Position numbers and translations under genes: made by a program
Assembly: GCA_034509925.1 (NCBI GenBank)
Contig: CM067528.1
Location: 62,001-126,000, forward strand
Direction: 5' to 3'
DNA: 64,000 nucleotides
Origin: Hirudinaria manillensis
Taxonomy: Eukaryota; Annelida; Clitellata; Hirudinida; Hirudinidae
Notes under the pieces: model-generated
Told to the model about the DNA's origin: nothing
Databases searched by the model: none
What the model saw: only the letters and a program-made list of their open reading frames with translations
Shown: piece by piece, positions 26,801-41,133 of the stretch
How positions within the stretch are numbered: position 1 is the stretch's first letter
Layout: the number at the start of each line of letters is the position of its first letter

Positions 26801-28739
26801 TTACATGAAATAATATTGCACATTGTCATATACTGTGGCTTTGGAGTCTCCCGCCTCCAGCAATGGAAATCTTCTTAGTTCAGATTCATTAATTGCAGGA
26901 TTTTGTTTGCTTGAACAATCTGGAAAAATAGGATTAAACTCAGGTCTGTTACCTGTTACCATGTGTCCTTGTTGGATTGCATGTAAATGTGATGGGAGTG
27001 CATCCATTCTACTTGATCTAATGTCGCATGCTTCATGTTCGTAATGATTGTGATGGATGGGTGTAACAGTGATTTTTGAGACTCCAAAATTACGAGTCAT
27101 GGACATGCTTGGTAGGTTCTCATCAAGTAATTTCTGAGTAGAAATATTATAAAATGTGGATGTGGAATGGTCAGTAAGGGATTTTTTCTGTTCTTGCCTA
27201 CCATCTTCACATTCAATTACAATGGAGTTTGGAACTGCTGAAGTAGGATTCGTTGTACCTATCAAAATTTTCGAATGGCTTGACTTCTGAGTAACTTCTT
27301 TTGAATTGAATGTCTGATTCAGTGTAGCTATGGGCTGTCTGTCTCTTTCTTTTTTACATGAATGTTGTAGATATGGATCTTCTACAAGATTGAACCTAAC
27401 TGCCTGTTGCCTGCTTTTAAAACTTGTAGACGCGTTTGATTTATTTTTGAGGTCTTTAGAATTTAGCACTTGTTCTTCAGTTCTGCCCCTGGGAAATGTC
27501 TGCAAAAAAATTAAGCAAAAGTCAAATGATTGGATGTTAACATGACTAGTTTTAGACATAGTTATGGTATCACTGACAGGACTTGCGTAGGACACCATGT
27601 CCTCTGCTCGAGAGGAATTTGCGACGACACAGTAGGCATGGACACACAGCATCAGGCACACTAACAACAGACAAAGTCCCATACCGAGAACTACTCCACC
27701 CCATGAAAGGAAAGCTCTGCAAGGCATTTTTGAATATTAATGTTCTTAAAAGCAACAATTTTTGGCTTCTGAAGAGTTATATTTCAATAATTTCAATGAC
27801 TTTTTATCAATTTTTCTAGTCTCACGCAAGTCTCATCAGGACACGATTTGAGGAGAAAGTCGAAATTGATACCCATCACTTTTAGGTATTTTTGCAGCTT
27901 TTAGCTATCGCATTAATCATATTAATTTTTTGAAAATTGTACTTTTCAGTCCCACCACCACCATATTGTTCTGAATCAGCTACAGCTCTCTCAAGTATCG
28001 CTTTCTTTTTGAAGAGTGAGTCTCGATTCGAGTTTATTTAATGTTCTACTGGTTATCCCACTATATGAATGCGCTTGTCTCGGACCGATAAGTATTTTCG
28101 ACTCGTTGCACATTACCTTGTCAAGAGCTATATCCTTATTCTGCAAGAACTACCAATATCTCTGAACCCGAAACTTATTTAAATAAACATAGGAAGGTAC
28201 ATTGCATCGAGGCTTGTATAATTTCAATTTTTTTCTCTCAACAATTTGTTGGCGTCAACAAGTTCCATTTGCTGACAAGTTTATTTGACTCCAGTCAACA
28301 CTTTGGTTGCATCTTTGTGGTGTCGCCCTTTGACGGATTAGGATTGGTATTGCTTTCCCCCTAAATCGGTACTGATGCTCAAGCTCGTTTAAATAAATAA
28401 ACCGCGATTTGGGCAGTCATGCCAAGAAAAACCGTCTAAAATATCAGTAGTTTGTCAATTTTTTAAACTTAGCAATTGTATTAAATTCTTTTGGCCAGAC
28501 TATTTATGTTTCTTCTAAAATAATACTCACGTTCCCTTGTGCTTGCTTGTAACGAGGAGGATCATGCCCATGAACACAACGAATACTCCGGTCCAAAAAA
28601 GGATACACATGACATTGCGTGGGACAATCCAATTAGTTTGAAATAGCGGACTATTAGCCAGAAGTTTATTCATCGCTAAGCAGATATCTCGATATCGAAC
28701 CAACGTAGCTCGTAAACCATGCCTTTTTTCGTAATTCAT
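26801..28739 (-). CDS. Two-pass membrane protein of unknown family
   Basis: Exon 1 (28531-28739) encodes a 70-residue start with one hydrophobic helix (VMCILFWTGVFVVFMGMILL). Exon 2 (26801-27716) joins in phase (AC|A) and opens with a second helix (GVVLGMGLCLLLVCLMLC). A long polar, Ser/Thr/Asn-rich cytoplasmic or luminal tail of about 280 residues follows, ending YDNVQYYFM. The total is 374 residues if the 42-nt in-frame intron-like segment at 27500-27541 is retained, and 360 if it is spliced. The architecture (two close TM helices and a disordered tail) recalls small vesicular proteins of the neurensin or TMEM74 type, but I see no sequence motif that proves it. Confidence 0.65.
27500..27541 (-). 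other. 42-nt in-frame intron-like segment
   Basis: Within exon 2 of the two-pass membrane gene, a segment begins GTTAAC and ends tttgcttaatttttttgcag on the minus strand, a very strong acceptor. Its length is a multiple of three and it contains no stop, so both spliced and retained products are open. Confidence 0.5.
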
Positions 28740-30691
28740 TTACTTTTATGTTAGAAAATCATTTAAATTCATATATTTGTGGTCTGGTTCCAAAGAAATT
28801 TTAAAATCACTACAATTTTATTAAAACTCATGAGCAAAGCCAGAGAACAAAACATTGCAGACGTTTCTCCTGATTGGATCGGAGTTGTTGAAGTGAAGCA
28901 GCAGCATTTGATGGCACAAGGCCAATAACAGATACTTTTTAATCGATCAATTATTCATTACTTGTGCTACCAAAAAGTCGAAGTCGTCAGGCCACAAGTA
29001 CAATAGAAAAGCGATTATTTAATGTGAAATTTAACATTTCTAACACTTACATGTGAATTTAACACATATTTTTGTACTTTGTGCTTGGTAATCGCTGTAA
29101 TGTTTGATAATTCTGTAAGAGATTTTTTTAGAAGGCTGGGCCCGCTTATAAGCTTATTTTATCTGGAAATTCTTAAGGAAGGCGCTCAAACTAAAATGTA
29201 TTGCAAATGAGGACATAAACCGGAGGTATTCGAATGACGGTCCAGATCCGAATCATCAAAGCTTTTGAAATTGATCGCAAATAAACTATAAATTATATAT
29301 ATAAACTATAAATAATTACTTTTTATACTTACAAAATATGAGCCATGATTTACCTCTGTTCGTGAACTGACCTTATAACGTATGTGAAAGTCTAAGCACT
29401 TAACATAATTAAAGTACAATGCGCTTAAGAGGCAAGAGACAATGCTTGAGCATTGCAACATCCCAACAAATGTATAACAAATTTCAAGAAACTGACAAGA
29501 CAAGATAAGAATTGTCATCTTTCCTGCTAAGTAAAATATGCATTCCCGTAAATGTAAGATTAAAGTGTTTATTTTAATTTTAAATCATACAATATATAAT
29601 TAGATTAAAAATTAATAATATATTAAGATATGTTTGCACGAAAACGGAACAATATATGCATTCCATAGTGATAAAGGACAAGTTCTACCAATTTTTGAAA
29701 CCTGATCTTCGGAAGCAAAATTTTTTTCACAAACAAAATTTGGCTCTTCATAGAATTTAATTGAATATCCCCGACATAAACTTTGATGATTCGCTGCACA
29801 TAATGGCACAATAATCTATTAATGTTACAAAATGCACATTACATACCCAGCAAACACACCCCAGGGGGGCACACGCGGGTCCCGGGCGGGCATATTCGCG
29901 GGTCCCGCGTAGGTTTTGACCGCGGGGGGCGCAAGGGAACCGTGAGGGCTGCCCTTTCTTCCGAGTACGGCTTTAGGAAGACAGCACTCCACCAGCCGTA
30001 GCTCTGCCCATTTGTTTAGCCGTTAATTCGTGAAAACTCACTTTAAATAGCTCCAAATGTTATTTATTGAGAACATTCAGTTAAATAATATCCTCTGAAC
30101 CAGCGACTGCTTTAGCGAGAATTTTCAAATTAAATAACATCAAAATTGTTTAGCTGATGGCGGGCAAAACGGGCAACCCGCATTCAGCACGCACCATTAC
30201 ATATATAGTATCAAAAACTTTTAAAAAAATGTTATCTTCGGAATTTGATCTATGATTCGGTTTTTCATTATAATAATTTCTGATTTTTATAATGATTTTT
30301 CTCAATAAGCGCCTAATACCAATCGTTCCTGTCTCATTCGACTCTATCAAGTTCTTGAAATTGATCACTATTATTTATGCTATTTAGAAAGTAACCGAAT
30401 AACAAAATTTGATTACAATAACCTATTAGTCATTGCTTGCCTTTTCTTGTAAGTAACATTTTATTTAAGTTTAAAATTGATTTTTTCGCTATAGGTTGTC
30501 TTCTCTAATAGTTTTCTTTTATATAAATTATCATTAAATATGTTTATATGCGTCGCAAATAAATTTAAATCAAAATGGCTTAAATCGACAACATCCTTTT
30601 TTAATTAGTTACAATTTTAATATTTGACTGTTCAAAATCTTTGTTTTCAATACTTTTTTAGCGTTGAAGTAATTTGACATTCAGTGCCGGG
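28740..30691. other. Intergenic region between two-pass gene and coilin
   Basis: This region of about 1.95 kb contains GC-rich repeat copy B (29845-29990). It also has short minus-strand ORFs at 29306-29518 (hydrophobic start, several Cys, ending at a GTAAGT donor) and 29612-29809 (Cys-containing, preceded by a gtgcag acceptor). These could be exons of a small secreted protein but cannot be linked in order. A short (TA)n-rich direct repeat lies near 29282-29320. Confidence 0.45.
29845..29990. repeat. GC-rich dispersed repeat, copy B
   Basis: This is the inverted copy of the 20560-20795 block. It begins cccagcaaacacacccca and shares gggcatattcgcgggtcc, taggttttg and gcgcaaggga with copy A. 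The sharp GC contrast with flanking DNA indicates insertion. Confidence 0.7.
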
Positions 30692-32206
30692 ATGTGTGAC
30701 GGTGTGCGCGTCAAGTTGTGCTTTTGCAACGTTCTTAGTGATCATCGGGAGAAATTGAGGAGATCTTGGATATTTGTACCTAAATCCGTCACGTATCGCA
30801 TAGGAGACTTTATAAGACAAATAAAAGATAAATTCAATATTCGTTGTGAAATTTCCTTAGAGCTTGATGGATATGAGATACCTCCTCATGAAGACATAGA
30901 CCTTCTTAAGGACAACGACGAAATTAGGTATGTATATAATGATACCCAATGAATTATAAATATTTTGTTTATTTTTAATGATATTTTTGATCAGGGTTGT
31001 AGAAATTCGAGATATTCCATTTGAAGTGAATCAGTTAGAAACGCAGAATGATAAGGAAACTCTTATTCGCCAGCATGCTCATGATGAATGTCGTACACGA
31101 CCCATAGATATTGCTTCCGATAATTGTGAAGATAATAATGGGTATTGTATTTCACAGAGAATTGAGAAAGGAGGTGGGGTTGCAGGAGTTGATATCAAAC
31201 ATTCTGATATGGATGATGATGGATTAGATTGTGGATCCTTAAATAAATTGAATGATGTTAAAGTAAGTAGAAGAAGGCGAAAGAGGAAGAGACCGCTTAA
31301 ATCAAAATCTACCAATTGCCCCCAAACTGGTGTTTTTGTCGGTGGTCCAACTAACAATCTGGAGAAATTACAAGACTTTTCTATAAGTGAATTTCCTGAA
31401 AAATATTTTGTACATGCTTGTAAAAGACAGAAGATTAATTCCCAGGAAGCTGCCATAAATGTTACAACAACTTCAGAGTCGAATTTTGGTGCAGTCCAAG
31501 CTCCTCGCAAAACAGAATGGCTGGATGATTTGGAAAAGGTAAAGGTTTATAAGAGAAGTCAAAGAAGTATTTCTAATGAAGTTTCATCAACTATTTTAAG
31601 CCTTCCACCCACAGTGGGTTCTACAATCAAATTTCGGGTGAGATTAACATCGCAGTTTGTTTTAAAAATAGGTAATTGAATGGGAAAGGTTCATTTAACA
31701 CAAAATATAATATTCAATGTAATTAAGAATTAACCTAGGTTACATCAAAATTTGTTTATGTCCAGATGCTTGAATTATCTTCTGATTATACACCAACAGT
31801 GTCTGACTTCAAGGTACTTCAGTAGTCTTATAAACATTTTTCTTACTTGTAATATTCATGTTTTATGAAGAAAGCAGAAGTCATTTCATGTTGCCATTCA
31901 TCTAACACTGTTCAGTTGCAATTTTTGGAAAATTTTCATGGTAAGTTGCAATGTCTTTGATTTTAATTTATGATAATAAGTAGTGTCTAAATGGGTCCAT
32001 TGTAGATGCATTAGAGGCAAAGCATGATGGTAGATTTGAGTTAACAATTGAGGATCATGATCAAATATTAACAAACAAACTTCCTTCTACAGACAAGGTT
32101 TCTTCATTTGCTTTGAAATGTTATTATACAAATTAACTTTTTTATTTTCAAATGTCAGGTGAACATTGCATGGTCAGACCTTATAGAACCCAGTCTTGTT
32201 CTTTAA
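30692..32206 (+). CDS. COIL: Coilin homolog
   Basis: Coilin is the scaffold protein of nuclear Cajal bodies, involved in snRNP assembly and modification. Exons: 30692-30927, 30995-31637, 31766-31813, 31871-31940, 32006-32097, 32159-32206, giving 378 residues. The N-terminal ubiquitin-like self-association domain is recognisable (RVKLCFCN...LELDGYEIPPHEDIDLL with DNDEIRVVEIRD). A basic nuclear localisation run (RRRRKRKR) lies at about residue 175. The C-terminal Tudor-like domain begins near GSTIKFRMLELSSDYTPTVSDFK and ends INIAWSDLIEP-like, closely matching vertebrate coilin. I see no RG box, so the linker is reduced relative to human (576 residues). Its 3' end lies 88 bp from the convergent TMEM30 stop. 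Confidence 0.93.
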
Positions 32207-32294
32207 AGATTTGCATGTTATGTGTGATGTACTTTCAGTTCTTGTAAGATATTTGTGGGACTGCAATTAAAATTTGTTATGTGGTTTACAAGTT

Positions 32295-33797
32295 TTAAGT
32301 TGTAGGTGTTAAAATGTTTTTGTGAACATACTGTAATCCAAATTTGGTGTGGAAGAAGATAAATGTGGTTCCAAACAAGAATGCAATGCATCCAGTTAAT
32401 ATGTAGACAACCCCTAAGAAATGGTTTTTTCCACCAAGCCATGATGTTGTTGTGAGAATTATTTGTTTTTTCCCTCTGTGATCCACTACAGGATATGCTA
32501 AAAATGTGTACTAGCATGAAATTTATAACTTTATTATATATTCTGAACATCAGCAGAGAGCCTTATTAGAATGATGTTTTAGCAGCTGTAAAAGACATCA
32601 AGAGATAACAAAGACAGCCAAAAGTCTTAGACCTACCATAGTTTATACTAATTTTATATATTCCTGATGGAAGCCCATCAGCAAATAGACCTGTGTGGTT
32701 GAAATTTCCGTGGAACTTTCGAAAATGTGAAAATGCGGCAGTCCTTTTCCAAACGAGAAACTCCTCCGATGTCTCATTGAAACCTATTGTGGAATATTGT
32801 TTTTATGATTGAATTTGTCTATTGGGTTGGGTGCATATACACAGCATTTGCATAACAATTTGTAATTATTAGCTAGCTCTTAGCTTAGCTATAATTTATT
32901 TCAAATACTTGATATCTTGCTTGAGTCCGTTTCCCAAGCTATTCCAACATTTGTGTATTCAGCCGGAGTAGTCGACGAACCATTTGTATACAGAAATTTG
33001 AAAGAGTCTGTAGATGAGATTTTTGGCATCACATGTTTGGCATGAATTAGAATGCTGAAGTACCATTAAACTGGTTGATAGCGTCATTCTGGGGGCGTGA
33101 TTTCGAGGTTCCCAGTAGCGTGTAATTAGAGAGCACTGCGCGAGTTGCGTAGCTCCTCTGCGTATCGTAGAATCTTATGTACCTCCGATGGTTCTGGTAA
33201 TAGCCTTGTAGTCCATAATATATCATTACCTTACCCTAAATAAAACTAACATCATATTGTTGTGTCCGACAAATAAATCATTGTTAATTTCTAATTATTC
33301 GTACCAAAAATTCCCGAGTAAGATTCACGGAAACATTGCAAGAGCATGTAGAACCCTGGCTCTTGGAAATTTCCTCGTGACATCCCAATCCTGAATCTTG
33401 CGAGTAGCAATTATGGGTGTAATCTATAACCAGTTCCGTGATCTGGAAGATTACTCATCTCCGTAACATTATAACAGTCGTTGTTAGACGACCTCTTAGA
33501 CGTGAAACGAGAGACGTTTTGTTAGAATTAGCGACGCACGTCATTGATGTGAAATTCGTGGAACCAGGGAACTGAAACTCACGCTATTCGAAGCTATTAT
33601 CAACGTAAAACCCAACGGAATGAATATCACCGCGATCGCAAGGAAAATGGGCAGTACACTACCCGCTGTCATAGCAGGCTTCCATGCCGATATTCTCTGC
33701 TGTCTGAAATCAGTATCTGGTGAAATTGAATTATTTTCTCATTTAATCACACAATCTAATCGCGCAATTTTTTACCGTTAGGAAGTTCCCCCTGCAT
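32295..33797 (-). CDS. CDC50/TMEM30 family P4-ATPase subunit
   Basis: This is the beta subunit of P4-type lipid flippases, required for their ER exit and activity. Exons (minus): 33776-33797, 33583-33716, 33305-33442, 33064-33235, 32909-33007, 32637-32783, 32295-32485, giving 300 residues in frame. Visible family blocks are QQRISAWKPAMTAGSVLPIF before TM1, VIDYTHNC, a Cys-rich CHEEI...CSC stretch, MIYYGLQGYYQNHRRY, VGIAWETDS, FLVWKRTAAFSHFRKFHG, and TTSWLGGKNHFLGVVYIL before TM2. A 56-nt intron (33008-33063) interrupts the region where the family has PCGxIANSxFND. After splicing it reads PQNDAINQFNGDSFKF, so the conserved Cys is absent here. A TMEM30A, B or C assignment is not possible. Confidence 0.92.
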
Positions 33798-33983
33798 CTT
33801 GATACAGCTCTGAAGCGACTGCAAAACAAGCTCTGAATTAATTGCCGCTCGACCCCGGATCCTACCAATAAATATCCTTAAAGCTATAATCTTCGCCTGT
33901 TTAAATCAGCCTAAGTTATTATTAATTAAAACAAGTTTCACAGGAACACAACATTTCAAACACGAAAAAGACTAGTTTATTCA

Positions 33984-35692
33984 TTAAGATTGTTCAGCGT
34001 TGTCAGGGCCAGCTTCTACAGATATTTCATGGAAAACACGTGACATCTCCTGGTGGATTTTCTTTGTCAGAATTTCAGTATCTTCCAGTTTCATTCCATT
34101 GGTGGGAAAGGGAGGTAAACATGATACTGTGATATGACCTTCATTAAATAAAATAAATGTCATATGGTGCCAAATTCTAATAATGGCAACTATCTGAATG
34201 TGATTATCTTCAATAAGGACTTCAGAATCAGAGATAACATTCATTGAAGCAGGATTAGGTATTGCTCAGACCAGATGTTTAATAGAGAGTTCAAGTAACT
34301 CTTTACAAAATAATTTGATAATTGTTGTATCCTTAAGTTACTTGCTATATAATTGAGGACTACTTTGGGGATCGGAGATACTAAGCTGTTTTATTACTGA
34401 AATCATGTTGTCATACTAGCCTCCCAAAGACTCTGAATATAATTGTAATAATAAATTCTTACAATATTATTACATTATCCACAACAATAATCAATTGCAA
34501 TAAAATGGTCATTAAAAGAAAAAGAATCCTAGTTATTTTGAACAAGATACATCTCACATCAAATAATACAAACCTGTATCAAACTTTGGTATGTCATAGT
34601 TGAGAAACTTTTCATATGATGATATTACCACAGACACAATTGGAACCTTAAAATAAAATAAGGAATCATATCTGATTTAAAAAAAAAACATAACATTTAG
34701 AATAGCTAAACAAACTTGAGCCTCAATAGCCAAATGGAATGCTCCTTTTTTAAATGGAAGCAACTTTCCATTCATATTACGGGTACCTTCTGGAAATATC
34801 CAAATCTTCACCTGATTTATTTTTAAATTTATGCTTTAGTATGTATTGCTATCATCAAACCAGACTTACCTTGCGTTCCTTCATAACTGAAGCAACATAC
34901 TTCATTGTACTGACTGCACTTTTGTGATTAGATCTGTCCACAAAGATCAGTCCACACAGCCAAGCTGCAAGGCCAAAAGGGCCCATATATTTCAACTCTT
35001 TTTTTGCCAAGGCAGTTGTCCTTGGGGGCATTGCATTTACCAAAGCTGAAATCATTCAATATTCTAGATAAGCTAGTAAAGCCATTTTCAGTGATGTCAA
35101 ATAGATAATCTCCATCAAATCATCACTATCAAAAAATCTATTTATTGCTTAACAAACTGGTTTGCATAACATCTAACCAAGAATATCTAAAGAACTTTGG
35201 TGATTGGACACTATTACACAAGGTCCATTTATAAACAAATGTTCTTTATTCCTAACTTCTACAGATATTCCAAAGACTGGCAGGGTCTTTTTCCAAAATG
35301 ATTTAATCCGTCTGCATAATGAAATAAACTTGTTCAAAATACAGAATCAATTAATCAAATAAAAATATCAAGTTTGCACACGTAATACTATCTTCTTCAA
35401 AAGGTCTGATAATCAAATATGGGAGAAATGCAGCACATGTTGCTGAAACAAAAGCATGAAATATCCACATCTTCACATAGTAAATTACGCATGACTTTAG
35501 AGAAATCCAGTGCATAAATGCTGCAAATAGAATACTAGTTAATGCTTCAAGGAGGCTTGGAACACCCCAGAAACAACAAAGAAGGTAGATTGCGACATGG
35601 GTCGAGAACATGGTAATCATGAATGACGGCTTAAAAGCTCCGTGAACCAACATAAAACAGCCGATAGTTAAAAAATACGTTAGAGGCAACAT
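33984..35692 (-). CDS. 1-acyl-sn-glycerol-3-phosphate acyltransferase (AGPAT1/2-like)
   Basis: This enzyme acylates lysophosphatidic acid to phosphatidic acid at the ER membrane. Exons (minus): 35382-35692, 35178-35311, 34870-35045, 34716-34811, 34574-34646, 33984-34138, giving 314 residues with all phases consistent. The N terminus contains three to four hydrophobic helices. Acyltransferase motif I is SNHQSSLD (H-x4-D), motif II is near GLIFVDRSN, motif III is FPEGTRN with KKGAFHLA, and motif IV is VPIVSVV. This order and spacing is that of AGPAT1/2. The stop lies 186 bp upstream of the TMEM30 start on the same strand, and a minus-strand AATAAA overlaps the end region (33976-33981). Confidence 0.95.
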
Positions 35693-36415
35693 CGTGTCAA
35701 ATTGTGAAAAATCCTGTCACATCGCAGGATGTAAGGGTCAAAGATAACACTTCAAAACTTGTTTGTTTACATAATATTTTAAGGACCTTATCTAAAAAAG
35801 AGAGATGCCAAAGATCCCAAAAGACGTAACTAATTTTAGTTTTCTTGATAGAACTTTAGTGAATATTATTGGTTATTTTTTGGTGATAATATTGCCTCCC
35901 GTGGATGGACTATACATATTTAATTGAAATACTAGCAAGTGGTGTTCCCATGTTGAGTAATGGTTAGAACTCACGGATCAGTATTTACTTTCCTTATCAT
36001 CCACTTGTCTGGCGCACGTTAATCTTAATAATTGACTTCATTGCATGCTCAATACTATCACCACTGCAATTCATAATTTTCACAAGTAGTAGTAAATTTC
36101 AAGTACTTTTTGAAAAGTAATTCACGAAGGCTTGGCATAGACTTATGGAGAATAAAATAATATAAGGCGTTTGTTATTTTGTTGGAGTTTATAATCACAT
36201 TTTGAACTTGAACCTTTCCATTCTGTTAAATATCATACATATAAAAGGTTAAAGATTAGTTTTAATATAATTTAAATTAATAAATTAAAATTAAATAAAC
36301 ACCTTTGCGTTATTAATTATTAAGATAATTTTTTTCAGATTTCATTTGTGTCTGAATTTTGGCGGCATGTAAATAATTACCAAAAAAACTTGCCGGGTAG
36401 GATATTGCCGTAGTT
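35693..36415. promoter_or_regulatory. Divergent promoter region AGPAT / MCM6
   Basis: These 723 bp separate the divergent start codons of AGPAT (-) and MCM6 (+). The region is AT-rich and contains an E2F-like site 50 bp upstream of the MCM6 ATG. No ORF of note. Confidence 0.6.
36357..36366 (+). promoter_or_regulatory. E2F-like site upstream of MCM6
   Basis: TTTTGGCGGC, 50 bp before the MCM6 start, agrees with the core of the E2F/DP consensus (TTTSSCGC-like). Animal MCM genes are classical E2F targets. It is the only GC-rich decamer in an AT-rich promoter, which makes a chance match less likely. Confidence 0.5.
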
Positions 36416-40739
<4,324 letters not shown>

Positions 40740-41133
40740 AAGCGGGATGGATATATTTAACATTGGATGGATTTTTGATCACTGTAATAAATATCAACGT
40801 CACGATGGTGGCGGAGTTAGCGTGGCTTAGCTGCCTTGTTTGGTTTGCGTGTAATTTAAAAATATATCTGTGCTCTTTGGATCGTCGTCTTCTCATTGGG
40901 CGTTTCGAAACGTTATTGGCTCTTGCGTTCTACGGGCGTCGGTTTTCCGCGTTAGTTGCTTTCGGTGCCCAAATAGAGCTGTGTTCGGTATGCGCCCTTT
41001 TGCTGACTTTTATTTTCAATGTGCCGATAAATACCTTTCTAAACGCAGTAATGATTCGTCGAGTTGAGCCGCTAAAACAAACTTTCAATTATAGATTTCG
41101 CATGAAAGGATCTCAGGTCTCAAGTAGGTGGAC
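40740..41133. other. Spacer between MCM6 and MEIOC
   Basis: These 394 bp contain the MCM6 poly(A) hexamer (40786-40791) and then a more GC-rich stretch that is probably the MEIOC promoter and 5' UTR. An ORF runs through it (40736-41137) but lacks family features. Confidence 0.5.

Noticed and set aside
29306..29809. Candidate secreted Cys peptide gene
   Set aside because: The signal-peptide-like exon lies downstream of the putative Cys exon in transcription order, so they cannot form one gene.
31079..31510. Long minus-strand ORF over coilin exon 2
   Set aside because: It is antisense to a confirmed coding exon and has no family features of its own.
33008..33063. Two apparent one-base insertions in TMEM30 exon 4
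   Set aside because: A 56-nt GT-AG intron closes the frame and gives a better family alignment than corrected-base models.
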